Notes under the pieces: model-generated
What the model was told of the DNA's origin: nothing
The model's database searches: none
The model's input: only the letters and a program-made list of their open reading frames with translations
Translations under genes and position numbers: made by a program
Assembly (NCBI GenBank): GCA_031976225.1
Contig: DALYLQ010000002.1
Coordinates: 62,001 to 126,000 of the forward strand
Length of the DNA: 64,000 nucleotides
Reading direction: 5' to 3'
Origin: UBA10646 sp003456175
GTDB lineage: Bacteria; Bacteroidota; Bacteroidia; Chitinophagales; Chitinophagaceae
Shown: piece by piece, positions 46,307-55,110 of the stretch
Position numbering within the stretch: position 1 is the stretch's first letter
Layout: every line of letters starts with the position of its first letter

Positions 46307-49300
46307 ATGCAATATTACCGATTACGCTTTGCTTTGGCAGTAATGCTGCTAAGCTTGCTAATGACAGGATTTAATTCGATGGCTCAGGTGAATACTGTTA
46401 CCTATGGGAAAAATCGTATTCAGTACAAAAAATTCAATTGGAAGTTTTATCAAACCCCCAACTTCAACGCCTATTACAACGAAGGCGGTGCAGATTTGGC
46501 GAAATTTGTAGTACAAGTAGCAGAAGAAGAACTGATTGATATTGAAAACTTCATTGAGTATGGGCTGCAACGCAGGGCCAACATCATCATTTACAATTCT
46601 TACGACGATTATAAAACTAGCAATATTGGTTTAGGTAACGATTGGCAGCAAAGCAGCGGCGGCCTAACCAAGTTGGTGAATAATAAAGTAGTAGTGTTCT
46701 TTGATGGTAATCATGCCAATTTGCGTAAGCAGGTACGACAAGGGATTGCTAAGATTTTAACAGATAACTTATTGTTTGGCGACGATTTAGGAGAGATTGC
46801 CAGTAACCAGGCGTTACTCGACTTACCTAAGTGGCTTACCGATGGCTATATCAGTTACGTGGCCGAGCGTTGGAGTACCAATCTCGATAACGATTTGAAA
46901 AATGCCATTATGGGTGGTACATACAAAAACTTCTACCACTTTGCTTTTGATAAGCCAATGTTAGCAGGCCATGCTTTTTGGTGGTTCATTGATGAAAAGT
47001 ACAAGCGAGAAAATGTTACCTACTTCCTTTATTTGGCTCGCCTATACAAGAATTTGAATAGTGCATCTCAAAAAATTTGTAAGAAAAAGTTCAAAGACGT
47101 ACTCACTGAATTCATGGAATTTCAGGACACGAAGTATATGGAAGATTTGCGTAAGCGAAGAAATGCTCCTCGCGGCAGATTAAGCATTGTAGAAGAAACT
47201 ACACCGAATAAAGATTTTTTCCGCTTTCAAGCTAACCCCAATCCGAAAAGTAGCGATTATGCTTACGTACAGTTCAAAAATGGTATCTATACTGTTAAGC
47301 TCATTCAAAATTTCGACGATCCTAAAACATTAGTGAAGTATGGCGTTCGTACCAATGTAGGCGATATTAATCCAAATTACCCAGTTATAGCTTGGGATCC
47401 TAAGGGTACAAGGCTATTGGTAATGCATTGGAGTAATGGTAAGATTAATATGTTCATCTACGATTTGGTGAATCGCATTAAAAAATTCAAACAACAAGTA
47501 ACAGGTGTAGATCAAATATTAGACGCCAACTTCATGTTAAACAGCAACACATTGTTGATGAGCTGTGTTAAAAATGGCAGAAGCGATATTTTCACCTACG
47601 ATATCGAGAAAGATAAGCTTACGCAAATGACCAACGATATCTACGACGATCTTGATCCAACGTTTGTAAGTTTTCCTAATCGCAGTGGTATCATCTTCGC
47701 AAGTAACCGCCTTGGTTCTGATGCATCAAAGGCCGATACAGCTTTGCCTAGTCGTTATCCATTCAATATTTATTTGATTGATAACTTTAATAAAAGCGAC
47801 ATCAAACAAATTTCTAAGCTTACAGATGTAAAGCGAGGTAATGCTCGTTTTCCGATGCAATACAATACCAATCACTTCACTTTTGTAAGCGAGGATAATG
47901 GTATTCATAACCGTTGGGCAGGCTTTTTTAGCACCTCAAGAGATGGCTTAGATACGCTGTATTATATTGGCGATGAAGTATTACGCAACCCAACACTCAA
48001 AGAGTTTGATAGTACTTTAATGGCATGGCAAAAACAAGAACCTGATAGTGTTAGCTTTTTTCAAGTGTATAAAGACAGTACCTATACCTTCCCTATAACC
48101 AACTATGCCAGCTCTTTGCAAGAAACAAGAATAGCCGGCGATAGAGGACAGGTTACAGAAACACGTCAAGAAGGTGAGTTTAAGTTCTTATACAAACTAC
48201 GTGTAGATAGTACTACACTACGCAAGCGTAATGTGAATTTGAAGCCATCGAATTACATGAACAAGCTTATCACTTGGGATAAGGTGGCCAAAGGCAAAGC
48301 AATAGTTACTACCAAGCCTGGCGGTGCTAAAGTGCCAAATTCGCTACCGGGTATTCCGGCAACAACAGCCGATACAGCAGCTCGAAAGAAGTTTCAAACT
48401 GAGTTCGATGATGAGCCGCTAGATACAGTTGCTTCAACCAGTGTAGCTACTGCCGAGGCTGATGCAATACCACCCACTTTACTAGAACGTAGTAAATTAT
48501 TCAACTATCGGCTGAAGTTCAATGCCGATTATGTGTTGGCCGGCGTAACCAATAACGTATTAGTGAACCGCTACCAACCTTATCAAGGTGGGGCTGGCCC
48601 GGTTCAGTTGAATAATGGTAACGATGTTAACTGGAGTTTTAGAGTAGGTGTAGCCGATTTGTTTGAAGATGTTAAGTTTATTGGTGGCTATCGCTTTGGT
48701 TTTAGTTTGAACGATAAAGATGCGTTCTTGAGTTTTCAAAACTATCGACGCCGTTTAGATTGGGGCTTCACCTACTATCGTAGTAATGTTACGAACTTCA
48801 ATAATTTCTTTACAGGTATATTCAACATTCTCAACAATAATGTAATCACAAATATTTATCAAGTAAATGTTACGTACCCCATTAATGAAGTAAAAAGTAT
48901 TAGAGCACAAATTGGCTACAGAACCGATAGAGGCGTGTTGCGTCCCTTTAACAAATTCAATGGTGGTCCAGAACCAGCAGCGTTAGATTTAAGCGATTCT
49001 ACTGCGTCAACCTTACTAGGTAAGATCGAGTACGTGCACGATAACACTATCAATCCCGCTCAAAACATTCACAATGGCTTGCGTTATAAAGTGTATTTCG
49101 AAAGCACCATGCCAATGGGCAAAACATCGTCTATCAAGGGCAAAACAACGTACGTGTTTGGGTTTGATGCTCGCCATTATTTAAAAATTTATCGTAACTT
49201 CATTTGGGCTACCAGAGCATCGGCCGACTTTAGTTTCGGTACGGCACGTATGTTGTACTATCTCGGCGGTGTAGATGGTTGGGTGAATCCGCGTTTTAAC

Positions 49301-49759
49301 GATGCTAATCGCCCTGCTTCTGATGCCACGTATGCTTTTCAAACCCTTGCGGTAAATATGCGAGGCTTCAATCAAAACATAGCCAATGGCAATAATGCTG
49401 TGGTTATTAATAGCGAGTTGCGATTACCTGTATTCACCACCTTCTTTAATCGTCCTATCAACAATGCATTTTTACGTAATTTCCAGCTAGTACAATTTTT
49501 TGATTTAGGTGCTGCATGGAATGGTGCGTATAATGCTATCAAGCGTCCTGTAAGCGTATATCGCGATGACGATAATCCTAACAATCCTGTTACAGTGCGT
49601 GTGAAAGCCGGCGGTATTGGTCCATTCGCAGGTGGTTATGGCTTTGGTGCTCGTAGCATGCTGCTAGGTTACTTCCTCAAATTTGATGCTGCATGGGAAA
49701 TGAATGGCATCTTCAGAGGTAAGCCCATTTACTATTTTGCTTTAGGGTTAGATTTTTAG
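46307..49759 (+). CDS. very large outer-membrane protein: peptidase-MA-like domain, TolB-like propeller and beta-barrel
   Basis: 1,150 residues from ATG 46307. The signal peptide ends NSMA|Q. The N-terminal part (about 30-260) resembles a gluzincin/peptidase-MA-like fold, but the HExxH helix is replaced by RKQVRQGIAKIL, so it is probably inactive. The middle (about 270-550) has TolB/WD40-like repeats (DPKGTRLLVMHWSNGKINMFIYDL). A linker is followed by a C-terminal barrel of about 400 residues ending in an aromatic strand (YYFALGLDF), as in Omp85-type or other outer-membrane barrels. Role unknown. Confidence 0.75.
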   Translation: MQYYRLRFALAVMLLSLLMTGFNSMAQVNTVTYGKNRIQYKKFNWKFYQTPNFNAYYNEGGADLAKFVVQVAEEELIDIENFIEYGLQRRANIIIYNSYDDYKTSNIGLGNDWQQSSGGLTKLVNNKVVVFFDGNHANLRKQVRQGIAKILTDNLLFGDDLGEIASNQALLDLPKWLTDGYISYVAERWSTNLDNDLKNAIMGGTYKNFYHFAFDKPMLAGHAFWWFIDEKYKRENVTYFLYLARLYKNLNSASQKICKKKFKDVLTEFMEFQDTKYMEDLRKRRNAPRGRLSIVEETTPNKDFFRFQANPNPKSSDYAYVQFKNGIYTVKLIQNFDDPKTLVKYGVRTNVGDINPNYPVIAWDPKGTRLLVMHWSNGKINMFIYDLVNRIKKFKQQVTGVDQILDANFMLNSNTLLMSCVKNGRSDIFTYDIEKDKLTQMTNDIYDDLDPTFVSFPNRSGIIFASNRLGSDASKADTALPSRYPFNIYLIDNFNKSDIKQISKLTDVKRGNARFPMQYNTNHFTFVSEDNGIHNRWAGFFSTSRDGLDTLYYIGDEVLRNPTLKEFDSTLMAWQKQEPDSVSFFQVYKDSTYTFPITNYASSLQETRIAGDRGQVTETRQEGEFKFLYKLRVDSTTLRKRNVNLKPSNYMNKLITWDKVAKGKAIVTTKPGGAKVPNSLPGIPATTADTAARKKFQTEFDDEPLDTVASTSVATAEADAIPPTLLERSKLFNYRLKFNADYVLAGVTNNVLVNRYQPYQGGAGPVQLNNGNDVNWSFRVGVADLFEDVKFIGGYRFGFSLNDKDAFLSFQNYRRRLDWGFTYYRSNVTNFNNFFTGIFNILNNNVITNIYQVNVTYPINEVKSIRAQIGYRTDRGVLRPFNKFNGGPEPAALDLSDSTASTLLGKIEYVHDNTINPAQNIHNGLRYKVYFESTMPMGKTSSIKGKTTYVFGFDARHYLKIYRNFIWATRASADFSFGTARMLYYLGGVDGWVNPRFNDANRPASDATYAFQTLAVNMRGFNQNIANGNNAVVINSELRLPVFTTFFNRPINNAFLRNFQLVQFFDLGAAWNGAYNAIKRPVSVYRDDDNPNNPVTVRVKAGGIGPFAGGYGFGARSMLLGYFLKFDAAWEMNGIFRGKPIYYFALGLDF

Positions 49760-49786
49760 CATTTACCGTAAGGTAAGTTTCATAGT

Positions 49787-49820
49787 AATTAGCGCTATGG
49801 CCTAGGCCATAGCGCTAATT
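49787..49820. terminator. 34-bp perfect palindrome between convergent genes
   Basis: A perfect inverted repeat with no unpaired centre, core AGCGCTATGG / CCATAGCGCT with AATT ends. It lies right after the barrel gene and directly abuts the stop codon of the convergent DUF1361 gene. Confidence 0.75.
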
Positions 49821-50488
49821 TATTTACGTAAGTGCCTTACGGCAAATGCTTGACTGCGAAAATGATGTACCAAGAGGTAAGCCCAAAAAAGTAAGCTGCC
49901 AAAAACAAGACAAAAACTCCAAACTCTTACATAGCGCCATGGTAACAGCCATTGATAACAAACAGTGGTAATAAGTTCATACGTGTTGCTTACAATATCC
50001 CAGCTATTGAATCTTTCAAATCTGCCGAGATATACACCATAAGTGCAGAGTATTAGTACAACGTATATCAGGCTTATAGTTGTGCGTTTTGAACAATGCT
50101 TTCTAAAAAGTATCGCTGTAAAATAAATTGATTGAAGTGTGATAGCTAGCCCTAATAATGCAGCACTAAAAGTTACAACAATATCGTACCAGAAGGGTAC
50201 GTTCATGCGCTCCTCGTAATGCACTATATCTGTGATTAAATATGGTGCATTCGGTAGAAAAAGTAACCATATTATAATGGCAATAATTGCTTTTAGGTGT
50301 ATGCGTTGCTGTTGTGCCAACCAGCCACTTATAACTAAAGGAACTATAGCTAAGAATGTGTTCCAGATATAAAAACCAAATTGTAAAGATTGGGTATGAT
50401 ACATGCGTACACCTACTAATACGAATAGCCACGCTACTCCTACAATTATAGGTAGCACTTGTTGTAGTATAACTGTTTTACGGAGCAT
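49820..50488 (-). CDS. DUF1361 integral membrane protein
   Basis: 222 residues from ATG 50486-50488; a GTG/ATG further up at 50524 would give 234. About seven helices. The family signature LLFLPNAPYLITDIVHY is present near the middle. The last residues AVRHLRK and the stop codon are built from two abutting iterated motifs (49822-49833 and 49835-49848). It overlaps the diacylglycerol kinase gene by about 11 bases, so the pair is co-transcribed. Function unknown. Confidence 0.8.
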   Translation of the reverse strand: MLRKTVILQQVLPIIVGVAWLFVLVGVRMYHTQSLQFGFYIWNTFLAIVPLVISGWLAQQQRIHLKAIIAIIIWLLFLPNAPYLITDIVHYEERMNVPFWYDIVVTFSAALLGLAITLQSIYFTAILFRKHCSKRTTISLIYVVLILCTYGVYLGRFERFNSWDIVSNTYELITTVCYQWLLPWRYVRVWSFCLVFGSLLFWAYLLVHHFRSQAFAVRHLRK

Positions 50489-50843
50489 AAATAAATAGTT
50501 TAGGAAGTAGAATAATACAGCCAATGATGGAGGCTATTATTGCAATACAAAGCACAGCACCGGCCGATAAATGCTTCACATGTTTGATGCTTGTGCTACG
50601 TTGCGGATGCAATGCATTGCATAGCGTTTCTATGGCTGTATTCATTAACTCACAGCTTATTACTGCACCAATACACAATAATATAATGAGCCACTCTGTA
50701 GTGTTTATACGAAGTGTTGCGGCTAGTATAATAATGGCGAGAGTTACTGCTAGTTGAATTTTTGCATTGCGCTCTGTAAATACAAAGTGCCGTATACCAT
50801 CAAGCGCATCGCAAAGCGAATAATAAAATGATTGTTTAGACAT
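50478..50843 (-). CDS. dgkA: diacylglycerol/undecaprenol kinase family protein
   Basis: 121 residues with three membrane helices, typical for the DgkA family. The signature ELMNTAIETLCNALHP lies near residues 66-80. In the family motif E-x-x-N-T-A-I-E-x-x-x-D the final acidic position is Asn here. It likely phosphorylates diacylglycerol or undecaprenol in the inner membrane, helping recycle the lipid carrier. It precedes the DUF1361 gene with an overlap. Confidence 0.85.
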   Translation of the reverse strand: MSKQSFYYSLCDALDGIRHFVFTERNAKIQLAVTLAIIILAATLRINTTEWLIILLCIGAVISCELMNTAIETLCNALHPQRSTSIKHVKHLSAGAVLCIAIIASIIGCIILLPKLFIYAP

Positions 50844-50858
50844 TTAATTAGATTTTTA

Positions 50859-50901
50859 GCGAGTTGTATGGAGGCGGCGAAGCCGCCTCCATACAGCTCG
50901 C
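50859..50901 (-). terminator. large hairpin after creD
   Basis: Arms of 20 bases (GCGAGTTGTATGGAGGCGGC and its near-complement) have a GAA loop and one G-T wobble. It lies between the stop of creD and the start of dgkA. The minus-strand side is T-poor, so termination may be weaker or the element may act in RNA stability. Confidence 0.6.
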
Positions 50902-50912
50902 TTGTGAACATA

Positions 50913-52760
50913 TTACATGGTATTTTCTTCGGTAATAGCACTAGACGTTTTACTGCCGTACCACTCAATTTTTCTGCTCAAGTACATGGCTGCTGCCACA
51001 ATAATGAATAGGCCAATACTGCCAATGAGTAAGGCGGTGTCTTCTAGCTGTATTAAGATAAAGATGAAGGTGTACAACAAGCTGAGTGCTATGGCAAATA
51101 CACTTGCTGTACCTATTTTCTTGAAATGTGTATAGGTGTACCAACTGATAAGCAGCGTTGTTGCAGCACCCGCAATGGCATAAGCCATGTTAAAAGCCAT
51201 AAACTCACTCATACTTAACAGTAGTGTGTAAAATACCGATAGAGCAATGCCAATGAGTACATATTGTACCGGGTGAATGGGCTTACATTGTAACACCTCA
51301 ACAATAAAAAATAAGGCGAACGACAAGCCAATAACCAGAATAGCATATTTAACACTACGCAGTGTTTTGCCATATTGGTCGGCAGGTTGAATGAGGTTAA
51401 CGCCAAAGGTGTAACTGCTCGGATTAATTTGATCGGGACGTAGGAGAGTGGTGAAAGGTAGGTTGGCTTCGTTAAACTGCCACTGCACATCGAAACCTTT
51501 ACTTAAATCGTTCGGGATGCTGTTGGGTAATGTATTGCCCATGAACGATGGGTTGGGCCAAGTACTCTGTAAGCGATACTGTGCATTAGCTGCAAGCGGA
51601 CTAAAATACAATCCTGTGCTGCCTTTCATTTGCAGTGGTAATGTAAAGCCAATACTTGTACCTATATCAGCACTCGATAGCGGTATACGGCTGCTTACGC
51701 CATTTTCTGCAAGGCTCGATTTGAGTACCCCTGCTTGTAAGCTTATTTGTTGTTGTTTCCACATGATTTGTGGCTTGCTGCTAATACCTCTATAATCGCT
51801 AAAGCCAACACATAAGGTTACTTGATCCCATAATACCCAATCGGGAGATACGCCTTCCGGCAAATGAGGAACAAAACTACCAGCAAGTTGCAATTGTGTT
51901 CGATACAATAACACATGGTAAATACTGCGGCTTCGTTGTTCAGGAACGATACTTCCATTTACCGTAAGGTTATCGGGTAATACAATGGCATAATCGGGTT
52001 GTTTTGAAATAACGCCTTTATTGTTTTTAATTGGGCGCTCAAATGGCAGTATAATGTAGGGGCCTACAATGGTTTGAGGTTGAGACCATTTGTTACTAAT
52101 TTCTTTCACAATATTGGCCTGTAATTCTTGGCGTTCTTGTACCAAATTCATGATAAAGGCACTTGGAATGAGCATGGCTAAAATGAGTACTGCTGTAATA
52201 GCTGCTTTCAATAGCAACTTGTTGTTTTGTTGCGTGTGCATAACTGGTTGATTTTGTATGGTAATGATGGATGTATGTTCTGAAGTTGGAGAAAGCTGGG
52301 TGGCTTGCTGTAGTTGTTGCCACCAAAACTGAAATGCTTCTCCGTAGGTGTTGTTTTGCTTGCTTGGAAAGCAATGTTGTTGTACCGCAGGAGCACAAAG
52401 GCCAAAAAGACTGATGGTATAAGCCGTGGTAGGTGAACCGATGCAGATAGCAACTATGGGTAAAATCTTACTATTATTCCAAGTATCAACAATGGTTATT
52501 GCTACAAAACTGTAAATGATAGCAGTTACAAAGCCATAGAGCCAAAGCACACCAATTCCTTTAAAACCCACTGGCGGTGTATGTATTGCAAGTAGTAATA
52601 TTAAAAGCAGTAAGGCCGGTAAGGCTGCAATAAATGTTGCCGGCACTACTACTAAAAATGCCCAAGGTTCATGCGTGTTGCTCACAAGAAGCAAAAGCAT
52701 AAATCCTATGATAAATGCAGTGCAAGTACCTATCCATAATCGAAGTGCTAAGTAAGTCAT
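50913..52760 (-). CDS. creD: CreD-family inner membrane protein with an N-terminal membrane extension
   Basis: 615 residues; CreD is normally about 450. The C-terminal 430 residues match CreD (VQERQELQANIVKEISNKWSQPQTIVGPYIILPF, a large periplasmic domain, then about six helices). The N-terminal 185 residues form four extra helices plus a soluble stretch with FQFWWQQLQQATQ, which looks like a fused additional membrane domain. CreD is linked to envelope stress and beta-lactam response. Directly upstream are a winged-helix regulator and a membrane protein. An operator-like palindrome precedes the ATG. Confidence 0.88.
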   Translation of the reverse strand: MTYLALRLWIGTCTAFIIGFMLLLLVSNTHEPWAFLVVVPATFIAALPALLLLILLLAIHTPPVGFKGIGVLWLYGFVTAIIYSFVAITIVDTWNNSKILPIVAICIGSPTTAYTISLFGLCAPAVQQHCFPSKQNNTYGEAFQFWWQQLQQATQLSPTSEHTSIITIQNQPVMHTQQNNKLLLKAAITAVLILAMLIPSAFIMNLVQERQELQANIVKEISNKWSQPQTIVGPYIILPFERPIKNNKGVISKQPDYAIVLPDNLTVNGSIVPEQRSRSIYHVLLYRTQLQLAGSFVPHLPEGVSPDWVLWDQVTLCVGFSDYRGISSKPQIMWKQQQISLQAGVLKSSLAENGVSSRIPLSSADIGTSIGFTLPLQMKGSTGLYFSPLAANAQYRLQSTWPNPSFMGNTLPNSIPNDLSKGFDVQWQFNEANLPFTTLLRPDQINPSSYTFGVNLIQPADQYGKTLRSVKYAILVIGLSFALFFIVEVLQCKPIHPVQYVLIGIALSVFYTLLLSMSEFMAFNMAYAIAGAATTLLISWYTYTHFKKIGTASVFAIALSLLYTFIFILIQLEDTALLIGSIGLFIIVAAAMYLSRKIEWYGSKTSSAITEENTM

Positions 52761-52763
52761 TTT

Positions 52764-52787
52764 AAAAGTGCTTTGAATTTCAAAGTA
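52764..52787. promoter_or_regulatory. candidate operator in front of creD
   Basis: CTTTGAATTTCAAAG (52771-52785) is palindromic with 7-bp arms. The larger block AAAAGTGCTTTG...CAAAGTA is repeated at 53795-53818 in front of the membrane-protein gene. It is the likely binding site of the adjacent winged-helix regulator. Confidence 0.6.
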
Positions 52788-52802
52788 TCAATACAAAAAA
52801 AT

Positions 52803-53099
52803 TTAGCCTATCTGTTGAATCATTTTTTCGAGTGCGGTTAGGTGTGCTTTAAAAGCCTGCTCGCCAAGCGGTGTAATGCGATAGTTGGTGTTGGTTTTGC
52901 GACCAATAAAACTCTTTTCAACAGCAATGTAGGCCTGCTCTTCAAGGGTTTTTAAATGACTTGCAAGGTTGCCATCGGTAATTTGTAGCAACTCTTTGAG
53001 CTGGTTGAAATTAACAGTAACATTTACCGTAAGGGCACTCATGATTCCTAGCCGAATTCGACTGTCGAATACTTTATTTAAATGTTCGATTGGGTTCAT
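52803..53099 (-). CDS. winged-helix transcriptional regulator
   Basis: 98 residues, a single winged-helix domain: helices VFDSRIRLGIMSAL, FNQLKELLQITDGNLASHLKTLEEQAYI (recognition helix about 42-55), then wing EKSFIGRKTNTNYRITPLGEQAF. It matches the small MarR/ArsR-like DNA-binding proteins (HTH_34 type) often found next to creD. It overlaps the upstream membrane-protein gene by 4 bases. Repeated operator-like sites lie before that gene and before creD, so it probably autoregulates the locus. An iterated-motif copy (53021-53034) encodes ALTVN. Confidence 0.85.
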   Translation of the reverse strand: MNPIEHLNKVFDSRIRLGIMSALTVNVTVNFNQLKELLQITDGNLASHLKTLEEQAYIAVEKSFIGRKTNTNYRITPLGEQAFKAHLTALEKMIQQIG

Positions 53100-53794
53100 A
53101 GTATTTGGCCAGCGTTGGGTGAATAACTGTGGTTACGTTCGTATTTTAACCACATGATGGCTCCATAAACAATATGGAGGATACCGAAACCGGCGGCCCA
53201 AAAGTACAATCCTTGGCCTATGTACAATAAATTGATGCAGCCTAAGATTAATTGTCCGTACCCTAGCCACCGCACCTCGTGTAGTGTGTATTTGCTAGCA
53301 TTCACCAGTGCTAAACCATAGAAAATTAAGCAGCCTGGTGCAATGAGGCCGTAGGCTTTGTTTTGAATGAGTGCTAATAAATAAATGCCACCCGCTAGCA
53401 TGGGCACACTAGTATTAATGAGTAATCTACGAGCTTGGGTACCCCACAAAGGCACATTGGTTTTTTGGCTCCGTAACCATGTGAAAAAAAATGCAGTAAC
53501 AAACGCACCTATGAAAGTTGCCGTTGCTATGATGAATAGCTTGTTGCCCATAAAATCGGTAAGATTTACTTGCGTAAATGAAGATGGCGCTTCTTCGTAA
53601 GCATGTCGAAGTTGTGCAGCTACCTTGTTAGGTGAGGCACTGTGAATTACTTGATAAGCTTGCCATGCACCAATCAGGGCACAAATGCCGGCAGAAATGC
53701 CACTCAGTCCGCTTAAGCTGATAAAGCGACTACTTTTATCCATCATTTGCCGAATGTTTTGTAAGGCATCTACTGGCGAGAGGTTGCTATCCAT
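53096..53794 (-). CDS. multi-pass membrane protein, partner of the winged-helix regulator
   Basis: 232 residues with about six helices, at about 27-45, 90-108, 124-140, 146-162, 178-193 and 195-213. Its N-terminal helix (MDSNLSPVDALQNIRQMMDKSSRFISLSGLSG) is soluble. No family was named. A 4-base overlap with the regulator gene points to translational coupling. A membrane-tethered control of the regulator is possible but unproven. An operator-like block lies right before its ATG. Confidence 0.7.
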   Translation of the reverse strand: MDSNLSPVDALQNIRQMMDKSSRFISLSGLSGISAGICALIGAWQAYQVIHSASPNKVAAQLRHAYEEAPSSFTQVNLTDFMGNKLFIIATATFIGAFVTAFFFTWLRSQKTNVPLWGTQARRLLINTSVPMLAGGIYLLALIQNKAYGLIAPGCLIFYGLALVNASKYTLHEVRWLGYGQLILGCINLLYIGQGLYFWAAGFGILHIVYGAIMWLKYERNHSYSPNAGQIL

Positions 53795-53818
53795 AAAAGT
53801 GCTTTGTGTTGCAAAGTA
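53795..53818. promoter_or_regulatory. second copy of the creD-type operator
   Basis: AAAAGTGCTTTG followed by TGTTGCAAAGTA matches the block at 52764-52787 in about 20 of 24 positions, at the same distance from the start codon. Confidence 0.6.
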
Positions 53819-54118
53819 ATAAGTATTGTTTGTTAATAATAGTATAAATGCGATTTTTTTCGTTAAATGGTTGCGGCGAGCATAGGAACACCATTTAGGT
53901 AACAGATGTTGCAGAACACTGGGAGCTACTATTTACCGCAAGGAATGTATACGTACTATTAATGGGGAATCTGTACTGAATAAACAAGGACAAACGTTTA
54001 ATTTTCAGGTGCAGAACGAATGAAAATGTAGTATAGCTTACGTAAAGGTTATCAATACAAAAGCTCCATTTAATATTTTTAAATGGAGCTTTTGTGTTAA
54101 ATGTATATGGCTATGGAT
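53819..54118. other. intergenic region, no gene seen
   Basis: It holds an iterated-motif variant at 53931-53943, a short-form variant at 54036-54048 and the terminator of the downstream lipoprotein unit. No ORF with coding character was found on either strand. Confidence 0.6.
54057..54095 (-). terminator. strong hairpin after the lipoprotein gene
   Basis: A perfect 17-bp stem (ACAAAAGCTCCATTTAA and complement) with a 5-base loop and A/T-rich flanks lies just beyond the stop at 54119. Confidence 0.8.
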
Positions 54119-54781
54119 TTATGGTATAAACGCTTCTTTTATTTTAAGTAAATGTTTATGGTTTTCAGCAAGTTTCCTGTGTAATTCATGATCTTCAGTA
54201 CTTAAAGTAGGCGTACCTGTTGCGATTGCGTTGTAAGACCATAAAGAAGTCGAATCAACTCGTCCGTATTGATATATGTCATTTGCAAGGCTGCTAGCAT
54301 TACTATAACCAGCATTTTGTAGGGCAAGTAAAGCGTAATACAAAACTGTATAACCACTATATTTTGATTGTATTAATGCTTCAATATGTTTCTCAGTTGC
54401 TGTTTTGTAGGTTGTATTTTGCGGATTTTGTTGGAGTAAACCAATCAAATCTTTACTTGACAAAATGTAGTAAGAAAGTAGTTGCTTAGATGTGATATCT
54501 AATTGATTAAAATTGGTGTTGTAAATATTGTTTAAACAATCCCATTTACAATTGGCATCTTTTAATAGGGAGTCGATTTTATAATCGGCAACAAAATTCT
54601 CCATTTCATTAGAAGTACTGCCATCTAAACATAGTGGCTGCAATTGGTAGGGCGTACCTCCTCTTTGTAAATTGCTAGATTTGGCAGGTTTAGTAACCTC
54701 AATCTCTGAAATACGCTCATTTTTGCAACTCCATATAAAGATTGAAGTTGCTAATATTAACAATGTATGTCTGCTTGTCAT
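54119..54781 (-). CDS. lipoprotein of unknown function
   Basis: 220 residues. The lipobox Cys is at about residue 19 (FIWSC). After a polar linker the mature part is helical, with three Cys residues (about 52, 78 and 82, in LCLDGS and ANCKWDCLNN). No domain was recognised. It is 29 bases downstream of a small Cys-rich secreted protein gene on the same strand, so the two probably form a unit unique to this lineage. Confidence 0.6.
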   Translation of the reverse strand: MTSRHTLLILATSIFIWSCKNERISEIEVTKPAKSSNLQRGGTPYQLQPLCLDGSTSNEMENFVADYKIDSLLKDANCKWDCLNNIYNTNFNQLDITSKQLLSYYILSSKDLIGLLQQNPQNTTYKTATEKHIEALIQSKYSGYTVLYYALLALQNAGYSNASSLANDIYQYGRVDSTSLWSYNAIATGTPTLSTEDHELHRKLAENHKHLLKIKEAFIP

Positions 54782-54810
54782 TTTGAATAATTTAAAGTGT
54801 GTATGTTATT

Positions 54811-55086
54811 TTAGCATTGTATATCTGTTACATGTTCTAATTCTCCTCGCTCAATTACACTAACTCGTCCATTTACCCTGATGCTATGTGTAAATCTTAC
54901 TGTAGTATTTTCATGGTCTGCGAGCCATGCTTTTCCACAGGTACTATTATTAGGTTGCTCCCAATGGTAACTCATTAACGTTGTTACGTTACCTACAGTA
55001 CCTAAATTACATCCTAGAGAACACCTTTTAGCAAATGTTGGTACAGCTAACGCTGTTAAGGCAATAAAAGCCAGTGTTTTTTTCAT
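54811..55086 (-). CDS. small Cys-containing secreted protein
   Basis: 91 residues with a signal peptide ending PTFA|K (about residue 19). The mature 72 residues hold four Cys (CSLGC, TCGKAW, IQC-stop), consistent with two disulfides in the periplasm or outside. The C-terminal residue itself is Cys. No family was recognised. It is preceded by a very AT-rich region with a good -7 element and followed by the lipoprotein gene. Confidence 0.65.
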   Translation of the reverse strand: MKKTLAFIALTALAVPTFAKRCSLGCNLGTVGNVTTLMSYHWEQPNNSTCGKAWLADHENTTVRFTHSIRVNGRVSVIERGELEHVTDIQC

Positions 55087-55110
55087 ATTTTAGTTTTTTA
55101 ATTTGTTATA

